Below, in pieces: positions 33,605-46,009 of a stretch of DNA of 64,000 bases. The position numbers and the translations under genes were made by a program. Positions within the stretch are counted from its first letter, which is position 1. Every line of letters starts with the position of its first letter. A model generated the notes under the pieces. It was not told where the DNA came from. It ran no database searches and saw nothing but the letters and a program-made list of their open reading frames with translations. This DNA is from Chiridota heheva (lineage: Eukaryota; Echinodermata; Holothuroidea; Apodida; Chiridotidae). The stretch covers positions 665,001-729,000 of the forward strand of contig JAIGNY010000696.1 in NCBI GenBank assembly GCA_020152595.1, in the 5' to 3' direction.

Positions 33605-33822
33605 TATGCGAATTGCATTGTGTGAAGTGGATCTATTAGCCTCACAATAACCACCGCAAAAACATCGTCAACGTCAGATGAAAAATAAGCAAATAATGTA
33701 ACAAAACTTGAATAGGGAACCTATTTCAAGTCTTCAAATTGATCAAATAAATGATGTTCATCAGACACAAAATGTTGGTTGGGCGCTTATTAGTGTAGAG
33801 CGCTTAATACGTCCTATATGGT
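33605..33822. mobile_element. MITE with GGCGCTTATTAG end, copy 2
   Basis: It matches the inner and right part of 12204-12516: ATTGCATTGTGTGAAGTGG, 'ctcacaataaccaccgc', 'aaataatgtaacaaaa', and a right end GGGCGCTTATTAG with GCGCTTAATACG. Its own left end appears lost against the neighbouring element. Confidence 0.6.
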
Positions 33823-34149
33823 TGTTCCCTCAACAAATGCCCTTTCTCTAAGCAGCAAGCTTGGAATAGTCTAGCATGCTGTCCTTCCAACAGTTCTAGT
33901 TTTACATGTTACTACACTGAAATGTCATATAAATGTGGAGTTCTTGTAGTTCCATGTAATTTAGTAGTGATTTATAGTTATCACGACAGCACTATATTAA
34001 TCATAGTTGCCCTACAATTAACCTTACCCACAGTGAATTGTCTTCACCTTGTAAAATTCTCTGTGGGTTTTCCTGTCAAATAAATAAACTTTGGGAGATA
34101 CCTGGGATAGGATATTTTTGTCATTGTGCAAGAGGTTTGTCACCACACT
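33823..34149. other. AT-rich DNA, no gene
   Basis: I see nothing supported here. Confidence 0.3.
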
Positions 34150-34900
34150 TGAACTTGCATTATAGGTTTAGTGTGCAGCAAATTGAGGCTGGAGATATGA
34201 GTGTTATCACATGATGAAAACTCTTGCCCTCAAAAAAATCATGATGGTGATTTACAAGTCGCACCTTAGACAAGAGGGACTTCTGCCCTCACTTTGTCAT
34301 CTTCAGTGGTCATTGTTAGGGGTCATTTCAGTGGTCATAAAGTGCATGGTTTTGGTTAAAGCCAACATTCATAGCTAAAATGGTTTCTAAATATCGCAGT
34401 GGTGAACTTCCAGCCTAGGTTTAGTCTACAGTGAAGTGAGGATTGAGATGATAAGAGTGTTATCACATGATGAAAGCTTCTGCCCGCAATGATGGTGATT
34501 TATAAGTCGACACCTTTAGACAAGAGCTAGGCTGTCATCAGACCTCTGCCCTTGATTTATCATTTTCAGTGGTCACTTTTAGTGGTCATAAAGTACATAG
34601 TTAGGTTAGAGCCAATATTCATAGCTAAAATGGTTTGTAAATATCGCAGTAGTGAACTTCCAGCTTAGGTTTAGTCTGCAGTGAAGTGAGGATTGAGATG
34701 ATATGAGTGTCATCACATGATGAAAGCTTCTGGCTGCAATGATGGTGATTTATAAGTTGACACCTTAGACAAGAGGCTGTCATCAGGACCTCTGCCCTCA
34801 CTTTGTCATCTTCAGTGGTCATTGTTAGGGGTCATTTCAGTGGTCATAAAATACATGGATACTGTATGTTAAGAGACAACATATGGTTTGTAAAAATTTT
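34150..34900. repeat. Three direct repeats of about 250-256 bp
   Basis: The marker TCACATGATGAAA lies at 34207, 34463 and 34713. Each copy carries GATGGTGATTTA, 'caccttagacaagag', 'ccctcactttgtcatcttc' or close variants, 'cagtggtcat', and a right part with TAAAATGGTTTGTAAATATC and 'cagtgaagtgaggattgag'. A fourth right-end piece occurs at about 35075-35100, just before the next array. Confidence 0.85.
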
Positions 34901-35109
34901 GATGGTGGATATTCCACTCTACAATCCTTGACAAAAGTATTTGAACCCTTTTTTTATCTCTTTTAGCCCATTTCAATATTGGAAATGAATGTTAGAAGTT
35001 GCAGGTCCAAGTCATGTCCCCACATTGAAACGGGATAGAAGAGGGGAAAAGGGTCAAGACTTTGTCCAGGATTGTAGATTTAGTCTGCAGTAAAGTGAGG
35101 CCTTATTAA

Positions 35110-35540
35110 GAAGGGTTGGGAAGGGATGTATTAGGATGGGATGCATTGGGAAGGTATGCATTGGGAAAGGATGCATTGGGTAGGGATGCACTAGGAAGGG
35201 ATGTATTGGGAAGTGGATGTATCAGGAAGGGTTACATTGGGAAGAAATGCATTGGGAAGGGATGCATTGGGATGGGATGCATTGGGTAGGGATTCATTGG
35301 AAAGTGGATGCATTGGGTAGGGATGCATTGGGAAGGGATGCATTGGGAAGGGATGTATTGGGATAGGATGCATTGGGTATGGATTCTTTGGGAAGGGATG
35401 CATTGGGAAGGGATGCATTGGGAGGTGGATGCATTAGGAAAGGATGCATTAAGAAGTAGATTCATTGGCAAGGATACATTGAGAAGGGATGTATTGGGAA
35501 GTGGATGTATTGGGAATTATATTGGGGAGTGGATGGGTAT
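35110..35540. repeat. 15 bp minisatellite GGATGCATTGGGAAG
   Basis: About 28 copies of a 15 bp unit, sometimes with GTGGATG insertions. The unit is five codons, so frames on both strands (MHPFP repeats on the minus strand) stay open without being genes. Confidence 0.93.
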
Positions 35541-38349
35541 TGTGGGCTGACAGGTGGTTTTATTATGTTTTTGATTGATTATTTCCCTCCCTTTAATTCT
35601 TATTTCCAAGAAATTGACAGATTTTGAAGGCTAAGACTGCAATGAAATGGACAGAAGCATACGTTTATAGTTAATATGGGTTGCATGGGTGGTTCTTTGA
35701 TGAGTAATGAATTTCTCAGGTCATTCACTTCAGGGTTAAAATGAATTGATTTTTTAACCCATAATTCACCTGCAAGTTGTTCAGCCAAATTCATTTAGTA
35801 CCATCATGATTAATGATCTCAAACCTCGAATTGAAAGAAAAGTTTTTAGAAAGTAGTTAAAATTGAAAGAGTATGGTATAGTTTTAACTCAAATGCTAGA
35901 AAATTATTTATTTGAATTGTGGGAGTAGGGTTGTGACACATCCTGTTCTGAAACTAATAGCATTCAGCCAGTATTTATTTTACATTTTTTGGCTTTTAAG
36001 TTAATGGAGGCCTGGCGTCTGCATGTTTATAGCTTTTCATAAAAGTAAATAAATGGGGATTTTAACTTTTATCAGAAACCAGCTAAAATAAAACCAAGGT
36101 CATCGCTTTCTTACATTTTTCAATTTCTTTAAAGGTTTTTGTACAGCTGTGAAAATTTTTCCTTGTTTGTTTTATATCACAAGGAGCACTTATTCTTAGT
36201 CAAACAGTTTGAAAGTAACATTGATTGATTGATTGATTTTCCATTTTCATGCTTATATTACAATATTTATAATAAAAACACAAAAATTTATAAGAAAATT
36301 GTGGAAGGGCTTATTTAACATATTTAATGCTAAAAGAGGGAGTCCTGTCTTAGTAAAATTGTGATCTTCATATCTTCCATGTGTCATCCAATTGTAGATC
36401 AATTCTCATTAAAGGACTATCGACATCTAGAGGCAACATGGGCTTAATTGTTTTAGAATATGATATAAACTATTAAAACAGCAGAATATTCCATTACAAT
36501 TGGTTAAGAATTGACCAATTTACAGCATTTTTAATTTTCAGCTGTTATTGTACATTAATGTGTGACATCAATGGGGGAAGGATCCTTCATTACCTTTTAT
36601 AAAACCTTTGGGTTTTTTCTTCTGTCAATGTTGTCTGAAATATAGAATTGGACTTTGTCATACCCTGATTCATCATGTATCTAGAAAGACATTCTGAAAT
36701 TCACAAGTAGCTGAATTTATGAACAGAATTTAAAGAATTATATAAAGATTTTGAGATGTGTTCCTCTTAGTATGAAAAATTTCGGACATATGAACAAATC
36801 ATGCAATTTTGTGTAGTGGTAGCTTGAAACTAAGTAAACTTTTGACAAATAAAAATCGTTATTCTACTCCTTTCTCCTTTCAGTCAGTACTGTAAGCATT
36901 GTGTATGTACAGTGTGCTGGTCACTTCCATGGCAGGTATTGATTGGTTGTCGTTATTTATGACCTATCAGAAGCGTTGACTTTTATTGTATACCACTGCC
37001 CATGTTAACATGATATCTGGCCTTTAAATTATTGCCGATCAAAATTCGAGTTGTTTTTTTTTTTAACGGAATCTCGTCTTAAGAAAATAGCTTGACATGT
37101 CGCGGGTAATTCTGATACATATGTCTACTATAGTTAATTCACTTTCGCTGCGGTTATTGATTGACTTGTAAGTGCAATTATTTAGACCAATCAAAAACTT
37201 TCAATTGCAATGTATAACATGTTAACATGTGGCCTTTAATATACACAATTTGTGAGGCACAAATCAGAAGATTGCACAAAATCTTAATGTAATACTTAAA
37301 ATTTCTTCCCTAAATTTTAGTCATTGTAATTTACGAGAAATTCTTCTCCTGATGAATTTCATAGGAAAGAATTTTGCTAATTAAGAATTTCCATTATTCT
37401 GGAAATATCTACACCATAGAAGCAAAGAATTTTTTTTAGAAAATTATGCATTACAAAATATAGTAACATTTTTTAACATTTATGTCATGTCATGTCCATG
37501 AAGTTGTTAAATGGTCAACTTTGAACCAAACTTGTTGCTATTTTTGTGGTTGTGAATTCATCAAAAGCAAATCCAGCAAAGATACCTTTGACATTATAGA
37601 CTTTTAAGAAGGAATAATACTTTTTGCATGAGTGTAGACCGTAATCTGATTTTTGGAAGTCCTTGAGTGGGCTGGTCCATTACTCCAGAATAGATCAAAT
37701 GAAACCATTGGCGTAGCTCATGATCATTGTAAATGAACAAATTGTCTTTATAAGATAAAGACTGATAGTCATACCTGCCAATAATCAATAGGAATCTCTA
37801 TATATAGCTTTGTTTGGATCTCTATATATAGCTGTGTTAGGTATACTGCCATCTATTTTAAGATCAAACTGAAAAGAATTAAGGTATTTAAAGATTCTGT
37901 TCCTGGTAGTTCATTTGATTTGGGAAGATAATCTGTTTTAAGAAGGTTCAGATTTAAATTGTATCATGAAGTCACCTTGAATTCATTGAATGATGTGGTC
38001 ATTGATGGATGAAGGAACCATCAGCTGGATTCAACCATGGAGCTATTAACTGGCTTCATGATCCAACAATGTATGGGTGTAAACAATTGTTCTGTTATTT
38101 ACTGTATTAGATGGCTTCTGTGCCATTGTTTCATCATTATATTTTTTGCCAAAATGCAAAGACCTGAACAGAACTTCTTTCTAAAGCATTTGAATATTTT
38201 TCTTGAAAAGAAGTGTTTGTATGGATATTTTTCTTGGAAAGAAAGTGTTTGTTTATTTTTTTTATATTTTTTTTGTGAGTACTGGTAGAGTTACATTTCA
38301 AATGAATAAATGATTTGTGACAAACTGATCTTAATGTTACACTGTTATG
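35541..38349. other. AT-rich DNA with MITE-like pieces, no gene
   Basis: TTGATTGATTGATTGA lies near 36221. 'atgttaacatg' followed by 'tggcctttaa' occurs twice (near 37003-37030 and 37208-37230) and resembles the ends of the TTAA-flanked MITE at 41518. A two-copy CTCTATATATAGCT repeat is at 37795-37832. The YYY-AG at about 36887 has no open exon after it. No gene is supported. Confidence 0.35.
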
Positions 38350-38500
38350 GTTTGAGTACTAGCATTGCTGGGGAGTTGACCTATAATGGACGGGCATCCC
38401 ATCCAGCGGGAGTCATGTGCTCTCATTTGCTTAGGCTATGGAAACTGAGGATAGGCACCGAACAATATGGCTAAGGTGGATTTAACCTTTACATTGGTTT
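38350..38500 (+). repeat. 5'-truncated SINE, same family as 4325-4557
   Basis: GAGTACTAGCATTGCTGGGG, 'gggcatcccatccag', 'ctctcatttgct' and 'atggaaactg' match the SINE body at 4325-4557 (there on the minus strand). The copy goes on with GATAGGCACCG. The tRNA head is missing. Confidence 0.65.
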
Positions 38501-38979
38501 GTATAGAATTGTAAACATTTTATCCTTCAATTTTAACGTGCTCATGAAGGATGGGGGGAGGGGGTGAGAAGATGAAAGAAAAACTCTCTCCGCGAGTGAC
38601 CTTTGCCTTCACTTTCTTTGAATTGGAAATTTCAGTTGTTTTATCTCATTTTATTGTATTTGTTTAAATCAGTAATAAATCAATTGAAAAACATGAGGTA
38701 AGTATCATAAAGATGGATTTGGGGGGTGGGGGAAAGACCTTAAGAGTGGGGTACTGTAAGTGGCCCCTTTCATAGGTTTAATATCAACAGTAGTAGTTCA
38801 ATCAAAAAGTTTCATCAGGTGTAACCCAAAAACTAAACATGGTATGTCCTGAACACAAACTCTTTTTCTCCCCAGATTTATAGGCCCATGTCCTTTTTTA
38901 TAAGAAATGAAAGAGCATATTTGAAGTTGTGTATATACCCCTCTGTTTGTCAGTGAATAGAGTTAGATTAAAGGAATAT
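38501..38979. other. Unique DNA, no gene
   Basis: G-rich patches at about 38552-38565 and 38718-38732 are the only feature. No gene is supported. Confidence 0.3.
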
Positions 38980-41086
38980 TCCTATTTTTGGTTCGCATGC
39001 GAAGCATATTGCGAACCTATGTAATGGCGATTGGGTCTGTCCGTCCGTCCGGCCGTCCACAGATTTGTCCTGAGATTTCCTCAGAAATGGTAAATTTTCT
39101 TGAGAATTCTTCAGAAAAAGTTAGTTTCTTCAGATATTCTTATGGAAGGTTAGAATTTTCTTACACAATGTTTAAGTTTTTCAAAGATACTTAAGATAGG
39201 ATAGAAGACTAGTTTCCTTAAAAATCTACAAAACATTTGATATTTTCTTAGAAGATAACTGTAAAATGATAAATATTTTCCAATATTTTATAGAGATCAT
39301 CAAGTCTCTCTTGTAGCACTGGGGATTTAAAATCCTTAAAATTCTTCAAAATATTTGGGCACCAACAGTTGTATCAGGCGTGATTATTAAACTCCACCTT
39401 CATTATTGTGGTCATTTGCATAAAGTTGCTACAGTATATGAACTGACCAGACTTTTTTATTTAGTATGCTAAGTCAAGGAGTGTGACAGGATGTGATTGC
39501 ATATGGACATAGGGAGGGATGCCGTGTGGGACATGGATGGGGGCCATGAGGGACATTTGATATAATATTTACCATGTGGTATACACCAAAAGCTATATCA
39601 GGCATAATTATTTGACTCCACTTTTTTTCTTATTCAACAAGTCATTTGCATATAAGTTATTATATGAACTGACACTTTCATACATAGTATGCTCAATCAG
39701 GGACTGTGATAGCTAGGATGAGACTTCTTATGGAGCCTGTGGGACATGGGGTGGGATGCCATGTGGGACATGGGGTGGGATGCCATGTGGGATGCAATGT
39801 GGTACATGGGTGGAATACCATGTGTAACGGTGGAATGCCATGCAGGACATAGGGTGGAATGCCATGGGATGGGATGGAATGTTATGTGGAACATGGCGTT
39901 CCACCCCATTTTAACAACTCATTTGCATATAAGTTATTATATGAACTGACACTTTCATACATAGTATGCTCAATCAGGGACTGTAATAGCTATGATGAGA
40001 TTTGTTATGGAGCCTTTGGGACGTCATGTGAGACATTGGGTGGCATGCCATGTGGGATGCAATGTGGTACATGGGTGGAATACCATGTGTAACGGTGGAA
40101 TGCCATGCAGGACATAGGGTGGAATGCCATGGGATGGGATGGAATGTTATGTGGAACATGGCGTTCCACCCCATTTTAACAACTCATTTGCATATAAGTT
40201 ATTATATGAACTGACACTTACATACATAGTATGCTCAATCAGGGACTGTAATAGCTATGATGAGATTTGTTATGGAGCCTTTGGGACGTCATATGGGACA
40301 TGGGGTGGAATGCCATGTGGGACATGGTAGGATTCCAGGAGTAACACAGAATGTGACATAGGATGGGATGCCATGTGTGACATAAGGTAGGATGCCATGT
40401 GCGACATAAAGTAGGATGCCATGTGGGACATATGGTAGGAGGCCATGGGGACATGGGATGTGATGCCATGTGGGACATAAAGTAGGATGTCATTGGGACA
40501 CAGGGAGGGATGCCATGTGGGACATAGGGAGGGATGCCATGTGGGACATAGGGAGGGGTGTCATGTGGTACATATGGTTGGGTTAATGTGGGACATACAT
40601 GTAGGATGGGATCCATGTGGGTCATAGCGTCGGATGCCATGTGGAACATATGATGGAATGCAATGTGGGACATGGTGGAATGCCATACGAGACACTGTGT
40701 AGTGAAATGTCATGTGGGAGATATAGTGGAATGCCATGTGGGAGATTTGGTGGAATGCCATGTGGGACAAGGCATGGGATGTCATATGGGACATGAGGTG
40801 GAATGTCATTTGGGACATGGGATGGGATCCATGTGGAACATAGGGTGGAATGCCATGTGGGTCATAGGATGGGATACCCTGTGGGACATATGATGGAATG
40901 CCACGTGGGACATGGGATGGAATGGGTTGTCATGTGGGACATGGGGTGGGATGCCATGTGGGACATGGGATGCCATGTGGGACTTAGTGTGAGATGCCAT
41001 TTTTATTATTAGCTGGGTCATATGATATGGGTGTCAATTTGCATGGGCATGCGAACCATGACAGTATTTACCATTCTAGTTTTATA
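38980..41086. mobile_element. Dispersed element A with an internal 24 bp array
   Basis: The head has GGTTCGCATGCGAAGC at 38990, with 'cctatgtaatggcgatt' and CCGTCC repeats. The tail has GCATGCGAACC at 41047. GGTTCGCATGC is therefore inverted at the two ends. The same head, a leader with TCAGATATTC and 'gactcc', the same array and the same tail (GGGTCATATGATATGGGTGT) occur in element B at 51700-53456. Two copies with the same borders indicate a mobile unit. No protein is encoded, and the many open frames come from the eight-codon repeat. Confidence 0.7.
39505..41015. repeat. 24 bp minisatellite inside element A, with nested 268 bp duplication
   Basis: The unit is GGGATGCCATGTGGGACATG plus GGGT, strongly varied. 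Within it a 268 bp block (TGGGATGCAATGTGGTACAT, then 'gcatataagttattatatga', 'tatgctcaatcaggga') lies at about 39787-40050 and again at about 40055-40322. Older pieces of its unique half lie at about 39405-39480 and 39640-39740. Confidence 0.9.
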
Positions 41087-41517
41087 ACCTTTCGTAAGAA
41101 AGAGAAAAGTATCAGAAACAATTTAGTACAAAAATCATGTTGATATGTTATTCCCACCAGGGATATTCAAATTTTAAGGTTCACAAAAAATGCCAATAAA
41201 CAAATAGGAAAAGGCTCAGTATGACATCACAGCAAGACATTCTCTACAAAGTTTATGTATTTCATTAAAATCTAATATCCTTTTTTATTAGTAAAACCTG
41301 CTATAAAAATAAATCAATGAAAGTAAGGTATTTATATACATTGCCAAATATACCATACTTCTATAACTTTTGGAAAATTGTTTCTAATCCTTTCTAATCC
41401 TACAGAAACAACCAATCAACATTCAAAGAAATACAAAACATTTGCAATGGAATTGTCTCTATGACATCATCAAACACAAATTCATCATACTGTACAGAAA
41501 CTGCACTTGGGAAATCT
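41087..41517. other. AT-rich DNA, no gene
   Basis: 'ttctaatcct' is directly doubled near 41385-41402. Nothing else is supported. Confidence 0.3.
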
Positions 41518-41686
41518 TTAAAGGCCATCTATCGTGATTAAAATGTGGTGGCATACAATTTATTCCACAACGATACTGATTGGACTATCATTGTAAGTTC
41601 ACACTGTACATTGTGTTTCGACCAATCAAAACACAGGAATTGAATTTTATTTACCTCGTGTGTTAGAGACGATAACTGGCCTTTAA
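41518..41686. mobile_element. MITE with TTAA target duplication
   Basis: Left end AAAGGCCATCTATCGTG and right end, inverted, AAAGGCCAGTTATCGTC. TTAA lies at both borders. At 169 bp with no coding capacity it is a piggyBac-type non-autonomous element, distinct from the one at 11462 but with the same target. Confidence 0.7.
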
Positions 41687-44600
41687 AAATCTATATCTCA
41701 TGAATGTAATTTATCATCCCGATTTTGTACCAAATTGGTTCTAAAATTTGCTCTTTCAAATAAAATTAGATCAAAACTTGGGAATATTCCTTAAACCACA
41801 TGGTAACCACTGACTCCCATTTAAAGCCAACTAGTCTTAAATTCAATCTTGATGCAAATCCATTTGTTACAAAGTCAGATTTTTTACCTCATTTTGAGGG
41901 GAAACATTTTTGCAATCTTTGCTATAATGATTGAGAAGTTTCCTCTTTGTGGATCTAAAGATTTATCTCTTAACAGATGACTAATTTGAAGTGGTTGGTC
42001 TCTACACACTCAAGTACAGTAATGGTAATTGGGTGATCAATGGTGTGTGGTGGATGTGGTGGACTACATTTGTGAGTGGTAATGGTACCACACATTCTAT
42101 AATAAGACCTTGAAATTAGCTACAAAGAATATCATCACTCCTAAAGCTTAGCCTTCTTACCTCAATTAACTGTAATTTTACCAGAGTCATCAGCACTTCT
42201 TTATTTACAAACACTACTGGAGAATTGGTTGATTGGTCAAAAAAGACCTATTTGCAGTCACCAGAAAGGCTTTAACTATTGTCAGTGTGAAGAGTGTAAT
42301 AGTGATTTGGTCTTTTTATAGATGAGGTTGTTCCACAAATGATTTCCTTTCCTGTTTCCTGTAGGAGTTTCCAAGAAAGCTCATTGTCCTCCTTGTGTCA
42401 GGGTTGTGTTGAAAAGTCAAATCTCTTCTCTGTCATTATTTCTTATTTCATCCCAGACTGCTGTAAATCACAATCTCCGGATGCCACGGAAAATATAACA
42501 ACATGACAAAGGCTTTGTTTACATCAGAAGAAAGTTTTTGTTTATTTATTTATTACAGTGCTTTTTTGAGGTTAAAGAATTTTGGCACCACAGTTAACAA
42601 TAAAACTATTTCAAGAGTTTTCTAATGTGCGTCACTAAGACGTCTTCTTTCTCAAGAACCAGGGTTGTGTCATCACTCCAAATTAAAGGTCCGTGGGCGT
42701 GTGGAGTCATCAGTAAAGGGAATATAACCCAAATCACTTTAAGATTCAGGAAAGTAGCAAATCAGAAAAGGTTCCAAATTCATCAATGTAACTTTTTCAT
42801 AAATGAATTTGTGGATGAATTCATTGGTGAAAAATTTATCGCTCAAAAATTCATCAACGATGAAAAATCATTTTATCAGTGAAGAATAAAATGTATCACC
42901 AATTTTTTACCCTTCTGGTGTTCCATAAGATTTAACATCCATGTTTGTTGTTATAGATATCATTTATGGTGTATGTTTTTTCTCTGTATCATGGAAATAG
43001 GAACGTTTGGACATATTTGATGAAGTTTAGGGTCTAGTGAGGAGCTCTTGATAAGTGATAAGTCTGCTACACTCGCCGCCCCCAGTTTTTTATTTTTACT
43101 TTGTTAATGATGAATCAAAATATACCTACAGGAAAAAGGGGAAAAAAGATAAAAAGCGCTAATTTGGATACAATTCTCATTGCAGAGTAGTTGTGATTGT
43201 AATTCATTTTGTGCATTGGCTTCATAAAAGCATATTTGTGAACAAGATGTTATTGAATATGAGACTGTTTATATAGTAACCGATAGTATGTATGATCATG
43301 ATTCCAGAAAATAAAAACAATTAAGGATTGATAAAAAAAAAAAAAATGTAGAATCATGATTTGGAAAAGGTATAAAAGTTAAAGGGATCATTCTATAGAA
43401 AAATATAAAATTCATGAGGGTGGATTGGAAATTTTAGGGAAATTAAATGATACCCCTCCCCCCTCCCCTGAAACAAATCTACGCTACTGGCTTGAGAGCA
43501 CAATTCGACTATAGTGAGCTTCAACACGTTTTAAACACTTCTGGCATCAGCGAAAAAACAATTTGAAGTGCAAGCATCCTGCTACAAGGGGGTGCAATCA
43601 AAACTGTCACAAAACATAATTTTTGTGTTCTGTTTTTGACACCAGAGATCAATATTGACATAATGTAAATCTGTCCAGAGAGCTTTAAGCAGCTGTGTCC
43701 AATTCCTCACTGAGAGCAAATTACCAGAGGTGATAAGTTATCTGTCCCTGACAACAGATTGGTCACTCAAACAATGACCCCTAGGAGGTGGACATAACAT
43801 CTTACAGAAATAAGCAAGTTGCTCCCACCATCTTTAATTGGAGGAATATTTGTGGTTGGTTTGGGTGAGTACTTAGATCATTTGAGGACATCTCATTCTG
43901 AATGAAGTGAGGATGAGTTAGTCATTATAGTGTCAGGCTGCAGGCAGTTTTTGAAGGCTAGATTTGTATACATGTGATATTGACCTTCAGCTTCTTATTG
44001 GGCATGCATAAAGGATTTTGCAATGTATCAACGCATATATCAACACATTACATATTTGTAATATGGAATCGCAATTAGCATATATTTAAAATTAATCAAA
44101 CTTTGATCAACCATAATTCGGAAACTAAAAGTTTTTTTTTCTTAAATTAAAAAAGAGCTCACATTGTAAACCTCTTTAAGCCAAAATAATTTAGATATTC
44201 CTAATGTGTTACATCTTTATAGACTATTAACATGTAAGTATCATATTGGCAGACAAAACCTCTGCTAAATTGTGATATGTAGAATTATGAAAATATGACT
44301 TTAAATTCCTGCTTTATAACAACAATGATTTGTAGATGAAACATTAGTTGGATTCCTTATAATAATAAAAAAAAACAGAAAACATAGAAATACATGTTTA
44401 GAAGAAAGTTTTATATGAAAATGTCACCATTCCCACCTAAAAACTAAGGAATTTGAGATCAAAATTTTTGCAAAATGGTGACCATTTTGAAGGATTTCTA
44501 TAAGTACAAAATTCATATCCTTGGCTGATAAAATTTGTTACTAATTTGTACTTGTTGAACTTGTCAACTCTATTGAACCCACAGGGGAATTTAAAAGAAT

Positions 44601-46009
44601 TTGCTGTGAATTTATTATTTCTGAAGAAATGGGTCACATTTTGGAGGTTGTCCCTTGACATACTAGTGTCATGCAGCTTATGAAGGCTACCATCATCTTG
44701 AAGTCTTGTATGGTTGAGGAAGAGGCAATATTAGCAAAATTGCTATCCACACAAAAACCTCAATTTGGTTAAATATAATAAATGGAGATATCTGTCCTTA
44801 AAGAACAAGTTTATAAACATTGCCATAATTTTGCTAATATTTGTATTACCCAGTTTTGTTGGAACCGAACAAACAATTTCCGCCCAAAAAAAAAAATCCC
44901 TGCAAACTAGGCAAAGAAAAAGTATGCTATGTTATATATACCTAGAAATGACACCACCTTGATTATGCATACACACAGATGAATCTACTGTAGGGTAGAT
45001 GAAATTTAGATGTACTAGACCATATGTAGCCACAACAACACATCTTTTCCCCAGCAAATTCATTAAGACCTAATCAGATCTTATATAATCATCTCTATCC
45101 GCATAATTTACAAGCGAGGAGCAGACGAGACAGGCCTCTGGGAAGTTAAGACAATCACTGGATGTCAGTTCCAGTTTATTCCTTTCATCTCATGCACATC
45201 TTTGAACAAACTGCTGCAAGATTCCTTGAGTTGGAAAAAGGATTCTTAGAGAAAAAAGGTGCTTCGAGAAAAAATGGTAGAATTGAGAGTCAGAACAAAC
45301 TACTGATTACTACTTGTGCTAAATCGGCAGCTGAATTGCCATATTTCATGATGATACATTACACAAAAAGATGAAATTGTTGGGATCATTTAATGGTTTA
45401 GTGATAGTGATAGCATTGACCTTTATATGGAATTATATGAAAGAGGACAATTATGAATTAGTGAAAAAAACATGTATATATCTTATACGTCTAGGAGTTA
45501 TTGCATTTTTAATTTTCTTTTAATGTGTAGGGAAGTGACTGGTGTAGTAAGTCTAATTTAACAACCTGATGTCATATGTGCCCTTCTTAGTCAATTACTT
45601 ACGTATTTCTTTAAAATGAATCATATATTCTATGATTTCTTTCAAAATCAGCAAAACATTCCGATTGATTGCTGTGATGACAAACACCTCTAGATTGGAA
45701 TTGTACTTTGCTTAATATACTTTGCATATACTTTGCTAGTAAATTTCCTAATATGTTTAAAATGCCTGCTCAAATTTAAACGGAACAAAGAAAAAAACAT
45801 CTTAGCATACAGGAATTTAAGTTCAAACAATTTGTTCAGCTCTAAGGTCAAAAGCTCATATAATTTTAAGCACCTGCTATATTAACTACAATAACATAAA
45901 AACAGCAATATATGAATTACCTTCAAATGACACCTCTTTGGTCAAGTTTGGACCATAACCTTTAGAGTTACAATACTTTTCAAGTTTGTTAGCCATGCTT
46001 ATTTTGATG
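41687..46009. other. AT-rich DNA, no supported gene
   Basis: A splice-acceptor-like TTTCCTGTTTCCTGTAG ends at about 42365, but no recognisable exon follows. 43446-43490 has a C-rich tract then 'ctacgctactggc', which resembles a transposon end. 45525-45570 (GTGACTGGTGTAGTAAGTCT) resembles 59573-59600. I see no gene. Confidence 0.35.

Noticed and set aside
39697-40330. Genes from the many Met/Gly/Trp/His-rich frames
   Set aside because: They come from the 24 bp array and the 268 bp duplication of element A.
42340-42440. Exon after a good acceptor (TTTCCTGTAG)
   Set aside because: No frame has a recognisable domain or a clear donor. The peptide VSKKAHCPPCV looked redox-like, but the context fails.
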